Shown one piece after another: positions 26,920 to 35,857 of a DNA stretch of 64,000 nt; positions within the stretch are counted from its first letter, which is position 1; every line of letters begins with the position of its first letter. The position numbers and the translations under genes are program-made. Source of the stretch: Methylobacterium dankookense (GTDB taxonomy: Bacteria > Pseudomonadota > Alphaproteobacteria > Rhizobiales > Beijerinckiaceae); contig NZ_CABFVH010000022.1 in NCBI RefSeq assembly GCF_902141855.1, forward strand, positions 1 to 64,000. The letters are read 5' to 3'. The notes beneath the pieces are model-generated. The model worked only from the letters and a program-made list of their open reading frames with translations. It was not told the origin of the DNA and did not search any database.

Positions 26920-27287
26920 AGAGCATCCTGGCTGCGGCTCCCAACCTGGATCGGGAGCGCCTCGAAGCGACGACGGAAGAGGAGATCCGGCGGCAGGCGC
27001 GCGAGGACGGTGAGGATCCGGACGCTTCTACGAATGGCTACATCCTGGTGCCCGCACCGGCGGATCTGCGTCGGTCGCTCGACATGACACAGGAGGCGTT
27101 CGCCGCTTTCCTGCGCGTGCCGATTGGGACGGTGAGAAACTGGGAGCAAGGGCGCACGCCACCCGATCCGGCCGCACGCGCGCTGCTGGCGCTCGTGGCG
27201 GCTGACCCGGCACACGCCATCGCAGTGCTCGGGAAACCGACCTCTAGCCCACCGGAGGGGCGAAGCCGTGCCCGACGGTTTGCTTGA
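26901..27287 (+). CDS. HTH-type antitoxin, partner of BrnT
   Basis: A 128-aa protein overlapping the toxin gene. Residues 55-110 form an XRE-like helix-turn-helix: LRRSLDMTQEAFAAFLRVPI followed by GTVRNWEQGRTPPDP. The N-terminal third (LESILAAAPNLDRERLEATT) is acidic and probably wraps the toxin. Such proteins neutralise the toxin and repress the operon promoter. The gene is convergent with the relaxase and ends 29 bp before its stop. Confidence 0.8.
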   Translation: MVKRSLESILAAAPNLDRERLEATTEEEIRRQAREDGEDPDASTNGYILVPAPADLRRSLDMTQEAFAAFLRVPIGTVRNWEQGRTPPDPAARALLALVAADPAHAIAVLGKPTSSPPEGRSRARRFA

Positions 27288-27315
27288 ATGCAAACGGGAT
27301 GCAGATACCGGTGCT

Positions 27316-30300
27316 CTACCGTTCGTAGGACTCATGGGTCGAGCGTGCGAAGGAGAGCTGACGCTCCATTCCGCGATCCTGTCCGGTTCGCTCGCGGCGT
27401 TGCCGCTTGCGATCCTTCTCGTTCGAGATCGGATCAGCCGACACGTCATGAGTTCTGTCGGAAAATAGCTCCGGAAGCGTAGAACGGCGTACCGTCACCC
27501 GAGCCTCAGGCGTCTGCGCCTTGCGCAAGGCCGCGAGGACCCACGCTTCGAAAGCCTGGGCTTCCCCCTCGTCCGCTCGGGCGTCGATCGCGAGATGCAC
27601 GTCTGCAGCTGGATACCGAGCGACGACGTGGGCGAGCGCGCTACCGGTCTCCGGGCCATCGCCGCCCAGGCCATAGATCAGGGCACGGTCCGGCTGCCCA
27701 TCCTGCTGATACAGGCTCAAAGCCTCGGTCTGCGTTCGGGCCACGTAGATCCGCTTCGGTGAGCGTCGATCCCCCAGCTGGATCAACCCCGTCGTACCCT
27801 GCTGCCCCTTCTCCACCCCCTCACCGGTCCCATCGATCTGCTCGATCCCCGAGAGGCGGCCGCTCTGATCCCGGCGGGCGAACACGATCCGGCCTCGAGG
27901 ATCGATCAGGACATCGGCGCGGAGCCGTTCCAGGGTCAGCGGCAGCAGACCCCGTATCGCGGTCGCGGCAATCCGGATCTCCCGCCTCAGACCCTGCCAC
28001 AGGATCGCGGCGAGCTGGCCGATACGCCCATGCCGCCTCGGAGTATCTGAGGCGAACGGGAGCGCGCGACCTGCCCGGCTCGGCCGCGGGACCGGGTACG
28101 CTGCGGGGGCATTCAGGCGCTCCCCCATGCGCCGCCGCAAGGACTGGGCAGCCGGTGACGGTGTCCCCACAGAGGCCGGGGCGATCCCGGAGATCGCCTC
28201 CTTCCAAGACCCCGCGCGCTCCAGTCCCATCCTGCCGTCGCGCCGCAGGGGGATAGCGCGCACCTGGGCCGGCGCATCGCACCAGGTGCGCAGGTCGGCT
28301 CCAGCGAAGTCGGCGACGTTCGCCTTGCCGCCGCTGCGTGCGGCGTCCGACAAAAAGGCCTGCCGGATCTCGCTCTGGCCGATGGACGCGATCTTGGGGT
28401 GCGCAGCTTCCCGACCGCCCGGCAGGCCACGCTCCTCTGGCCGAACCCCGGAGCGTGCCGCCTCCAGCCGGTCCCGGATCCGCGCCGTGTCGACGTAGAG
28501 CCGCACGGTGCGCCGGTGCCGCGTCATTGCCACGTAGGTCGCCTCCGCGCCCGCGCCGCGCAGGTCGGCGACGTACGCCTCGTCCACCGTCACGCCTTGC
28601 GCCGCGTGCGTGGTCATGGCGTAGCTGTGCTGAAGCCGAGGCACCCGTGGCTCGCCCGGTTTTCGGGACCCGACTAACGCGCTCGACAGGGCGCTCAGCC
28701 GGACCCCGTTCTTCACTAGCCGCAGCGTCAGCACCGGGTCGGTCGGATCGCCGGAGATCGCCTCGACCCGCGCCAGGTCGGCGTTGCGGATCGTCTGGTC
28801 GCCGATCTTCACGCTCTCGCCGAATATCACCTCGTCCCCGACCGTCAGGGCCAACGCCTCGGCTCGGCCGCCGCCGCGCGGGATCGCGACAATCTCCACG
28901 TCCTCCCCCTCCGGCAGCAGCCCCTCACGCTTGAGCCGGGCGCGGATCCGCGCGTTGAGCTCGCGCACGTCCTTGTTCCAGCCGGTCAGCACCGCCCGCG
29001 TCCGCTCCGCCCCTTCGAGATCGAGGCGGCTGTCCACGTAGGCGTCGACCAGCGCCTGGATCGTGGCCTCGCGGTTCGCCCCCCAGTTGATCGCGCCGCC
29101 GCGATCGTAGGCCTCCAACGCGCTCGCGGTCCGGCCCGCGGCGAAGTCGATGCTGGCCGCCCGCATCCAGGCCCCCTCCGCCTCGCTGCGCCCGCGCTGC
29201 CGCTGGATCTCGTCCATCCGGCTCGTGCCCAGCGCCCTGACCAGAAGCCGCATCGGTGCGCCCGCCGGCACCGGGACGAGCTGGCGCGTGTCGCCGCTCA
29301 AGACCAGCTTGGCTCCGGCGACAGCCGTCGCCTCGACCAGGGCGGCGAGATCGCGCGTGCCGATCATCCCGGCCTCGTCGGCGATTACCACCGCCCGCGG
29401 CCCCAGCGCGATCTCACCCTTGTCGATCCGGTTGAGGAACCCGGTCACCGCCCGCGCCATCGCCTCGGCGGTGGCCGTATCATTGCGGATCACGTCGACC
29501 GCCTTCCAGCTCGGCGCGATCACCCAGACCTCGCCGTCGCAGGCCCGCACTGCCTCGGCGACGCTGGCCATCGCGTACGACTTGCCCGATCCGGCGCTAC
29601 CCTCGACCACGCTCACCCCGTCGCGGTTGAGCGCGTGCCGGACCGCCGCCCGCTGCTCCGGGCGCAGGCTCGGGCGGTCCGCCAGGACTCGCGTCACCAC
29701 CTCGGCCGGGACGAACGCCCGCTCGTCCTGCCTGGCGTAGGCCACGCGCAGCATGGTCTGCTCGACAGCTATCATCGCGGGCGTCGCGTAGACGGGCCGG
29801 CCCTCGGCCGAGCGCCCGACCTCCACCACCCTGCCGTCCTGGCGCATGCGCTCCACCTGCTCTAGGACGGCGTCCGCTCCGGCTTCGCATTGCAGCGCCT
29901 CGGCGGTCAGGCGGACGAGCTCGCGCCCCGCCAGCACCGCCTGCATCTCGAGGGTCGCGGCGAGGCCGGCCTCGGCCAGGCGCTGCAGCCGCTCAGCGGG
30001 CGCGCCAGCCCGCGTATCGCGGATCCCGTCCGCCGCGATCTGCACGCCCTCGAACAGCGCCGCGCGCGTCCAGCCGGATTGGACCAATTGCCGGTCCCAC
30101 TCGGCTTCCAGGCTTGTCAGCGGCCTCTCCCGGTCCTTGGCCGCCCGCGTGTCGAAGGCGGCGGCCTGCGCTGCGACCCGGTCGTCGGCCGTGTCGAACC
30201 CCTGCTCCTGCGCCGCCCGCTCGATCGCCATGCGCCGCTTGGAGAACAGCTCCAGCACGGGCTCGGCCACGCCGGCGACTTCGAAGTTGCGCCCGCTCCT

Positions 30301-31164
30301 GACCGCCTCGCAGCCGAGCTCTGCCCTGAGACCCTCGGCCAGCTCGCTCCGGTACAAGGCCGCGATCCCGCCGGCGTTCAGCAGGATCTCGCGGTTGTCG
30401 AGGCCACCGGTCGTGCCGTCGGCCCGCACGCACAGGTTCAGCAGGACGGCGTGGCTGTGGAGGTGCGGATCCTGCGCCCGCGAGGTGAAGTGCCGGTACA
30501 CCGCCGCGCTCACCCCGCCGGCCGGCGCCCGCTCCCGGCCCTGCGCCCCGGTGCGGGTCACGATCAGGCCGGCTTCGTGCGCGTAGTCGAGCGCCCGGCG
30601 CACCGCGCGGTCATGCGCCGCCAGGATCCGGGCGCGCTCCTCTGGTCCGGCGAACGCCGCCAGCACGCTCACGCTCTTGGGTGCGGCGAACTGGAGATCG
30701 TAGCCGACGCTGCGCCGGCCGTTGGCCGACGCGCGGACCAGGGGTTTCAGGCTTTGCGGGTTGCGGCCGGCCGCGAGGTCGCGCAGCACGCGCCCGTCGA
30801 CCTCGGCCCCGTCCGGGCAGGACCGGAACGGATCGGCGGGATCGCTCGGGCTGGCTTTGGACCCGCGCGTCCACCACACGCCGTTGGCCTCGCCCGCGCC
30901 GTTATCCGTGTAGTAGGCGACTTGATCGCGGCCTTCCGTGTGGCCCCAGCGCAGCGTCGCCAACGCCCGGTCGAACGCCTCGGTGTAGGCCTCCTCGAAG
31001 GCGGCGGCGCCCTCCGAGGCGGTCCCGGCCGCCACTTTACGGGCGTACGCCGCGGCCGTGTCGTCGAGGGGGCTGTCGGGCGCGCTCAATCCGGCCTCAC
31101 GCCGGATCTGGCGCGCCATCGACTCGTAGTACTCGACGCTCGTGATCCGCGTGCAGGTCATCAT
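27316..31164 (-). CDS. MobF-family conjugative relaxase/helicase with C-terminal TOPRIM-like domain
   Basis: A 1282-aa relaxase. The TrwC-type domain (about 1-330) has tandem tyrosines Y12/Y13 in SVEYYESMA and the metal-binding histidines H225, H234, H236 and H238 in HFTSRAQDPHLHSHAVLLN. The helicase part has Walker A GSAGSGKS (522-529), DEAG (596-599) and GDTRQLVPVPAGAPM. After about residue 1080 a TOPRIM-like module follows (GRIVFARRDQSGRLSGIEQ, RIYVARTQTEALSL, HLAIDARADEGE). It would nick oriT, stay bound to the 5' end and unwind the strand for transfer. The RHH gene lies 21 bp upstream. The GC-rich complementary strand is also open over long stretches but carries no protein signals. Confidence 0.93.
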   Translation of the reverse strand: MMTCTRITSVEYYESMARQIRREAGLSAPDSPLDDTAAAYARKVAAGTASEGAAAFEEAYTEAFDRALATLRWGHTEGRDQVAYYTDNGAGEANGVWWTRGSKASPSDPADPFRSCPDGAEVDGRVLRDLAAGRNPQSLKPLVRASANGRRSVGYDLQFAAPKSVSVLAAFAGPEERARILAAHDRAVRRALDYAHEAGLIVTRTGAQGRERAPAGGVSAAVYRHFTSRAQDPHLHSHAVLLNLCVRADGTTGGLDNREILLNAGGIAALYRSELAEGLRAELGCEAVRSGRNFEVAGVAEPVLELFSKRRMAIERAAQEQGFDTADDRVAAQAAAFDTRAAKDRERPLTSLEAEWDRQLVQSGWTRAALFEGVQIAADGIRDTRAGAPAERLQRLAEAGLAATLEMQAVLAGRELVRLTAEALQCEAGADAVLEQVERMRQDGRVVEVGRSAEGRPVYATPAMIAVEQTMLRVAYARQDERAFVPAEVVTRVLADRPSLRPEQRAAVRHALNRDGVSVVEGSAGSGKSYAMASVAEAVRACDGEVWVIAPSWKAVDVIRNDTATAEAMARAVTGFLNRIDKGEIALGPRAVVIADEAGMIGTRDLAALVEATAVAGAKLVLSGDTRQLVPVPAGAPMRLLVRALGTSRMDEIQRQRGRSEAEGAWMRAASIDFAAGRTASALEAYDRGGAINWGANREATIQALVDAYVDSRLDLEGAERTRAVLTGWNKDVRELNARIRARLKREGLLPEGEDVEIVAIPRGGGRAEALALTVGDEVIFGESVKIGDQTIRNADLARVEAISGDPTDPVLTLRLVKNGVRLSALSSALVGSRKPGEPRVPRLQHSYAMTTHAAQGVTVDEAYVADLRGAGAEATYVAMTRHRRTVRLYVDTARIRDRLEAARSGVRPEERGLPGGREAAHPKIASIGQSEIRQAFLSDAARSGGKANVADFAGADLRTWCDAPAQVRAIPLRRDGRMGLERAGSWKEAISGIAPASVGTPSPAAQSLRRRMGERLNAPAAYPVPRPSRAGRALPFASDTPRRHGRIGQLAAILWQGLRREIRIAATAIRGLLPLTLERLRADVLIDPRGRIVFARRDQSGRLSGIEQIDGTGEGVEKGQQGTTGLIQLGDRRSPKRIYVARTQTEALSLYQQDGQPDRALIYGLGGDGPETGSALAHVVARYPAADVHLAIDARADEGEAQAFEAWVLAALRKAQTPEARVTVRRSTLPELFSDRTHDVSADPISNEKDRKRQRRERTGQDRGMERQLSFARSTHESYER

Positions 31165-31185
31165 CGCCTGAGCACCCGCTCGCGT

Positions 31186-31485
31186 CTAGGCTTGGCTCGC
31201 ATCGCCGCTCGCTCGGGCCTCTGCCCGGTACAGGTCGACGATGAAGTCGCTGATAACCTGGATCTGATCGCGCATCTCGGCCGCACTGACCCAGGCCTCG
31301 CGGGCGCTCGACGCCGCCGCATCCGCGAGCTCGGCCAGCCGCGCCACAGTCTCGGATGGGCCGAGCGCCGCGGTGAGCGCCTCCTCGACGAACAGGTACG
31401 GCTCGATCCCGCGCGCCCGGGCTGCCGCCGCCACAGCATCCCAAAGCGCCTCGTCCACGGACACACGGACGGGACGGCGGGCCAT
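31186..31485 (-). CDS. RHH relaxosome accessory protein
   Basis: A 99-aa protein beginning MARRPVRVSVDEALWDAVAA, a strand-helix start typical of ribbon-helix-helix DNA-binding proteins such as TraY/TrwA accessory factors. The remainder is helical and alanine-rich (VARLAELADAAASSAREAW). ATG 31485 was chosen because the RHH strand begins there; an ATG at 31506 adds seven residues. It lies 21 bp before the relaxase and next to the candidate oriT, so it likely binds oriT, recruits the relaxase and regulates their operon. Confidence 0.7.
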   Translation of the reverse strand: MARRPVRVSVDEALWDAVAAAARARGIEPYLFVEEALTAALGPSETVARLAELADAAASSAREAWVSAAEMRDQIQVISDFIVDLYRAEARASGDASQA

Positions 31486-31506
31486 GGGTGGGCTCCTGAC
31501 ATTCAA

Positions 31507-31759
31507 GCTGTACGATCTGGCAACAGCTTAGCAGGAAGCTAGGCCGTCAAACAGCACCATCGGTGCGTGATGTGTCTGGATTTTGGGTCGTAGGGCCTGG
31601 GTTATCCACAGGGCGCCCGCGGCTATCGTGGCCGTAAGCTCGGACGTGGTATGATGCCGATCATTCAGGATGGTGGGTTTGAGCGGTTCGCAGATCCAGT
31701 CAGGCTCGGTGAGAGGCCTGACGGAGCGGACTGCGAGGATCGCGCGAGGAGTGATGGAG
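31507..31759. other. Candidate origin of transfer between divergent mobilisation operons
   Basis: The interval separates the leftward RHH-relaxase operon from the rightward TraK-like operon, where oriT sits in related plasmids. It holds short inverted repeats: GCACC-ATC-GGTGC near 31555, TAGC/GCTA around 31530, and GTCAGGC (31699-31705) with GCCTGAC (31716-31722). A perfect DnaA box is at 31602-31610. The nic site cannot be assigned by eye. Confidence 0.5.
31602..31610 (+). promoter_or_regulatory. DnaA box TTATCCACA
   Basis: An exact match to the high-affinity DnaA consensus in the middle of the candidate oriT. A single box is not proof of a replication origin but is rare by chance in DNA this GC-rich. 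Confidence 0.45.
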
Positions 31760-32197
31760 ATGGGTGAGGCCGTCGAATCCGATCCCTACAGCGAGCTCCG
31801 CGCCTTCCTGCGCGAGGAGATCAAGCACGCCCCAAGCCGCAAGCCCACCGCCTACGAGGCGGTCAAGGCCGTGCTCCCGGAGATCAAGGAACTCAAGGCC
31901 AAGTGCAAGACCGACGCCGAGATCCGTGAACTCCTTGCCCGGATGGGCGTCAAGCTCAGCGTCGCCACGCTGCGGCAGTACGTCCAGACTGCCACGCGCG
32001 AGCTCGCCGGCCACAAGCCCGTGCGACGGCGCGGCAAGGCCAAGGCGAAGTCACCCGCTAAGACTTCGCAGGCGCCCACAGAACACCGGCCCGGTCCGCA
32101 GCCACGCTCCACCGCCGCGCGCGATCAGGTGCCGGCGCGCGGGCAGTCTCCCGCCTCGCCCGCCCTCGGGCACAGGATGAGCAACAAGGATCTTTAG
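31760..32197 (+). CDS. TraK/StbA-like oriT-region DNA-binding protein
   Basis: A 145-aa basic protein. Its core (about 18-75: KPTAYEAVKAVLPEIKELKA, then DAEIRELLARMGVKLSVATL) is a helix-turn-helix resembling TraK of RP4-type and small mobilisation proteins, in which a 'can the gene be called by a weak element' helix pair recognises repeats near oriT. The tail (from about 80) is disordered, Lys/Arg/Pro-rich. ATG 31760 fits GAGGAG at 31746-31751 better than the ATG at 31754. It heads a three-gene operon with a ParA-like ATPase and a membrane protein, the order of RP4 traKLM and R388 stbABC. Assignment rests on gene order plus the HTH. Confidence 0.6.
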   Translation: MGEAVESDPYSELRAFLREEIKHAPSRKPTAYEAVKAVLPEIKELKAKCKTDAEIRELLARMGVKLSVATLRQYVQTATRELAGHKPVRRRGKAKAKSPAKTSQAPTEHRPGPQPRSTAARDQVPARGQSPASPALGHRMSNKDL

Positions 32198-32238
32198 GCC
32201 GCGGAAGGCAGGCCTGGACACCGGATCGGAAGGGCAGC

Positions 32239-33069
32239 ATGGCAAGGGCACAACAGGCGCGCAAGGACACCGCCCCACAGCAGAAGCGGGCCGTCCTGGT
32301 CACTTCTGAGAAGGGCGGCGTCGGCAAGAGCGTGACCGCCCGCACCCTCGTAGAGTACCTGCGCGAGGGCGGCACGCGCGTGGCGGCCTACGACGCCGAC
32401 GGCAGCGTCGGCGGCCTCGTCCGGGTTCTCGGGACCCGGGACGGGGCGGGCGAAGTCCTGGACGAGCAGGATCCGACCGTCGGCGTGGGTTACTACAACA
32501 TCCGCGACGCCGCCGAGAGCCACACCCTGCTTAACTGCCTCGGAACGCAGGAGCCCCTGATCGTCCACGATCTCGCCGGCGGCAGCTTGGCCGACCTGAC
32601 GCGCATCACCGACATGGGCGAGGGGCTCGACGACCTGCTGGCCGCCGTCGACGAGAATGGCTACCGGCTCGTCGTCCTGCATCTAATCTCGTCGGAGGTC
32701 GCCGCGACCCAATCGGTCGCCCGCTGGATCGAGCTGGTCGGCGACCGGGTCGATCATGTCGCCGTTCGCAACACCCGCTGGGGCAAGGCAGAGTCCGATT
32801 TCCCCTTCTGGCACGGCTACACCGACGGCGACGGTCAGGAACGGGGCGGCAAGGTCCGCAAACGTCTGCTCGAGGAACTCGGCGGCCTCGAGATCAGCCT
32901 TCCCGCCCTGCCGGCCGGCACGTTCGCCAAGGTCGACGCCGACGACCTGCCGTTCTCGACAGCCGCCTCCGCATCACGCCTGACCATCGTCGAGCGCTCG
33001 CACGTCGCACGATACCGGCGCGAGTCCGCGGCCGCCTTCGAGCTGCTGCGTTCCCTCCTCGGCCTCTGA
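32239..33069 (+). CDS. TraL/StbB-like ParA-family ATPase
   Basis: A 276-aa P-loop ATPase with a deviant Walker A (SEKGGVGKSVTARTL, about 23-37), switch region AYDADGSVGG, and VHDLAGGS as Walker B-like motif. It lacks the DNA-binding N-terminus of plasmid ParA proteins. TraL and StbB proteins of conjugative plasmids have this form and affect plasmid positioning or transfer efficiency. The residues HGYTDGDGQERGGKVRKRLL in the C-terminal half resemble StbB-like proteins of alphaproteobacterial plasmids. It lies 41 bp after the TraK-like gene and 38 bp before the TraM-like gene. Confidence 0.75.
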   Translation: MARAQQARKDTAPQQKRAVLVTSEKGGVGKSVTARTLVEYLREGGTRVAAYDADGSVGGLVRVLGTRDGAGEVLDEQDPTVGVGYYNIRDAAESHTLLNCLGTQEPLIVHDLAGGSLADLTRITDMGEGLDDLLAAVDENGYRLVVLHLISSEVAATQSVARWIELVGDRVDHVAVRNTRWGKAESDFPFWHGYTDGDGQERGGKVRKRLLEELGGLEISLPALPAGTFAKVDADDLPFSTAASASRLTIVERSHVARYRRESAAAFELLRSLLGL

Positions 33070-33107
33070 GGCGAGGTCCAGCCCGCTGATCTTGACCCCG
33101 CCCCGCG

Positions 33108-33911
33108 ATGCGTCCCGACGCCAAGCTCAATTTCGACCTGGCAGCCGAGGTCTTCGGCCTCGACCCGGCGCTCCGCGACCAGACGTGGCGGCGGATGATG
33201 GACCTCGGGGTCAATCCCGACGATCCCCTCTGGGTCTATCTCGCGGTCACGGGGCTGTTGGAGAAGGCGGCCCGGACCATCCCGGAGGCGATCGACGCGG
33301 TCCCCGAACGGGTCGAGCAGGCGGCCAGGCGCGCCGTCGGCCCGGTGGCCCAGGCCGCCAGCGCCCGGGTCGAGGCGGCCCACGCCACGCTCGCGGAAAC
33401 GACCGGCGCGGCGGTCGCGGCGAGCGCGAGCGAGCATTTCAGGAGGATGGAGCGCACCGGAGCGCGCGAGGTCGGCCTTTGGGCGGCCGGGATCGTCCTG
33501 GCCAGCGGTGTCGTATGCGGCGGTGTCGGCTACAGGATCGGGCGGGCCGAGGCCACGAGCGTAGCCGCGCAGTGGTCGGCACTTGCCACGCGCGCGGACG
33601 GATCCGAGTGGCTCAAGTTGATCGCCGCCAACCCGGACATGCGCGAGCAGATGGTCAAGTCCTGCGGACCGCTGCAGCGCAAGACCGATCCGACGCAGAA
33701 GCGGCAGTACTGCGAGTTCCCGCTTTGGATCGAGGGCACCATGCCGCGGGTCGGGGGGTTCTGGGACGCATCGTACTTCGCCTTGCGGGACTGGCTGACG
33801 GACTGGGGACCAGCCTGGCTGATCATCGCAGCCGGGTTTGCTGCACTCGTGGGTCGCCGCGTGCTGCGGGTTGTCGTCACGTGGCAGCCCGTAGCCTGGC
33901 TGCTGAAGTGA
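33108..33911 (+). CDS. TraM/StbC-like membrane protein
   Basis: A 267-aa protein. The N-terminal soluble part (NPDDPLWVYLAVTGLLEKAA, about 46-65) resembles the short TraM/StbC proteins; an alanine-rich coiled-coil stretch follows (about 70-115), then a membrane helix (about 124-146: LWAAGIVLASGVVCGGVGY) and a second near the end (about 240-257). A periplasmic loop of about 90 residues with two Cys (KSCGPLQ, QYCEFPLW) lies between. It ends the TraKLM-like operon. Function unknown; the context suggests a membrane anchor or signal in transfer. Confidence 0.6.
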   Translation: MRPDAKLNFDLAAEVFGLDPALRDQTWRRMMDLGVNPDDPLWVYLAVTGLLEKAARTIPEAIDAVPERVEQAARRAVGPVAQAASARVEAAHATLAETTGAAVAASASEHFRRMERTGAREVGLWAAGIVLASGVVCGGVGYRIGRAEATSVAAQWSALATRADGSEWLKLIAANPDMREQMVKSCGPLQRKTDPTQKRQYCEFPLWIEGTMPRVGGFWDASYFALRDWLTDWGPAWLIIAAGFAALVGRRVLRVVVTWQPVAWLLK

Positions 33912-34233
33912 GCCGAGACGCACGGCCGAACGGCCTCCGCTGCGAGTCGGGATCATTTCGCTTCGCCAGGCCGGTGGTGCGCTGGATTGTTCGTCCGATG
34001 CAGAACCGCCAACCGGCGCCAGCCGTGATCGCGCTGTCGTGATCGAGCCGGGAACAGACTGACCTGAGCGGACCCGTCGAAGGCTTGGTCGGCTCCCTTC
34101 GCGCGGATCCAGGCGCCGCGTTCGACAAGGCGCACGTGTGCATGGCCGCCCCTCGGATCAGGCGCGTCGGCATCTACCTGGGGCGCGGCACCTCGGGCAT
34201 AGCGCCGTCCCTGCCCTCGACCGGAGCGCACCG
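33912..34233. other. Intergenic, no gene seen
   Basis: No start signal, motif or repeat supports a gene here. Several frames are open on both strands only because of GC content. Confidence 0.3.
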
Positions 34234-34461
34234 ATGACGCTCGCCGACCTCGACAAGCCCGCCGACCTCACCCTGTGGCCCGGCGACACGCCGGCTCACG
34301 TCGCCGCGACGTGCCGGTTCCCGACGCTGCGCGCGGCCCTGGCCGCCGCGGCCGAGGCGATCGACGCCGAGAACGCCGCGCCCTGGATCATCACGGACGC
34401 CGGCGACATCCTCGCGCCCAACTGGATCCGTGCCAACGCCGGATCGGGCTGCCTGCAATAA
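34234..34461 (+). CDS. Small protein of an unnamed family (GDIL-P-WIR motif), 75 aa
   Basis: A protein beginning MTLADLDKPADLTLWPGDTP and ending around PWIITDAGDILAPNWIRANA. It matches the protein at 56101-56370 along its whole length (DLDK-A-LT-W at the start, FPTLRAAL/FATLREAL in the middle, GDIL-P-WIR at the end). The acidic, Trp-containing pattern suggests a small folded alpha/beta protein. Function unknown. Confidence 0.65.
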   Translation: MTLADLDKPADLTLWPGDTPAHVAATCRFPTLRAALAAAAEAIDAENAAPWIITDAGDILAPNWIRANAGSGCLQ

Positions 34462-34732
34462 CAGACCGTGAGCCAGCACTAAGCGGTGCCCCGTTTCCTA
34501 CAGCACCGCCTCTCACACGGCCTCCCGGCCCGAGCTTATAGGCGACGTGCGAGGAACTAGCCGCTGCCCGCCGGTGTGCGTGTGTCCGCCTGCAACACTG
34601 CCGAGAGACGCGACGACCGCATGGCCATGGGTAGGACTGCTGTAGGCATCACTATCTTCGTATTGTTGTCGGGTCAGAATTTGATTTCCTCACTCTAGGC
34701 CGTCGTTAATCCCACCTGACCCAAATATTGGG

Positions 34733-35845
34733 CTAGAGACGTGGTTTACCAGACGCGTCGAAGCCGAATTCTTTCGGATCTTCGCCGATCTCCATCAGTC
34801 CATCGACGATTCCGGCCACAAGCCCGGTTCGGGCCTTGGTCGGGACGAACGTCAGTCCTTCGCGCAAGGCCTGCCGCCAAGCCGGACCTCGGCCCCACGC
34901 CTCAGCGTAAGCCGTGGCGAGGTCGCGCGCCCGCCGCGTCATGGCCAGGGCTTGCCCGAGAACGGCAGCCTGGAGAGCGTCCTTGTCGCGCTTCAGCCGC
35001 CCGAGCGGATCGTCCCGCCTGCGGCTCGCGACGATGAGTTTGTGGACGGCGAAGCGCTCGGGTGCCGGCACCACGACGTTGACCCCACCGCCGTACAGGA
35101 GCACCGCTCGGACCGGCTCGTGGATCAGGAAGTCTAAAAAACGAAGTGGGTGGGCCGCGGCCCCGCCCAGCGCGGGCATGCCGGCTGGCTTGCCGTCGTG
35201 GTCGGCGCTTCCGCGGTTCGGCGTCAGGAACTCGACCTCGTAGCCCTTCGCGTTCCGGAACTTGGTCGAGCGCCGCCCGTCAGCCTGATGCGGGAGATCG
35301 CGAAAGGTCGCGTCGACCGAGCGCAGGACGTCGAGCATCGGCGGCAGGCTGTCGTCGACCGCGGCCGACACGGAGTGGAACTGCGCGAAGTCGGCGTCGC
35401 CGGTCTGCAGGGCGGCGTTCGGCAGCCGCACGCCGAGGATGCCCGGGTAGCACTGGAAGGCGACGGTTCCGACCAGAACACCGCGAAGACGGAACAGGCC
35501 GGCCTCCGAGAGCGCGCGCACCACGTCGCCCGAGAACCGCTCGGGCGCCGGCAATCCCGCTTCCCGGACGAGGGTCGAGACCAGCTTACGCCGGGCTTTG
35601 AGGTCGCCTTTGATCGTTTGGAAGCGCTCGACGCAGTCCGTGACCTGCGCGTCGTGCTTGGGACCGACGTAGCGGCGCTTGACGCCGTCCGGTCCGGGCA
35701 AGTCGAAGTACCAGTAGGCGCGGCCATTGACCGGCACGGTCACGAAGCGGCCCGCGATCGGGAAGTCGGCTTCGAACGCGCCATCGAGGCTGCGCTGGCA
35801 CAGCTCGGCGTAGAGCGTCCGATACGCCAAGTCGATTTCTCTCAT
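34733..35845 (-). CDS. GSU2403-type nucleotidyltransferase-fold protein
   Basis: A 370-aa protein of the nucleotidyltransferase group known as GSU2403-like (PF12281). The active-site pattern is TGDADFAQF (about 150-158), an Asp-x-Asp that would hold Mg2+, preceded by GVLVGTVAFQCYPGILGV with the Gly-rich strand of the fold. VEFLTPNRGS supplies a possible third acidic residue and AVHKLIVASRRR a basic helix. The C-terminal half is helical. Relatives occur on mobile DNA, some as toxins or defence enzymes, but no partner gene is seen. Two palindromes precede the start. ATG 35845 is preferred to 35854 on spacing to GGGG. Confidence 0.75.
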   Translation of the reverse strand: MREIDLAYRTLYAELCQRSLDGAFEADFPIAGRFVTVPVNGRAYWYFDLPGPDGVKRRYVGPKHDAQVTDCVERFQTIKGDLKARRKLVSTLVREAGLPAPERFSGDVVRALSEAGLFRLRGVLVGTVAFQCYPGILGVRLPNAALQTGDADFAQFHSVSAAVDDSLPPMLDVLRSVDATFRDLPHQADGRRSTKFRNAKGYEVEFLTPNRGSADHDGKPAGMPALGGAAAHPLRFLDFLIHEPVRAVLLYGGGVNVVVPAPERFAVHKLIVASRRRDDPLGRLKRDKDALQAAVLGQALAMTRRARDLATAYAEAWGRGPAWRQALREGLTFVPTKARTGLVAGIVDGLMEIGEDPKEFGFDASGKPRL

Positions 35846-35857
35846 CCCCGCCACCCC

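Noticed and set aside
29890..31542. A 550-codon frame on the plus strand opposite the relaxase
   Set aside because: Antisense to clear relaxase motifs and lacking any domain; long only because of GC content.
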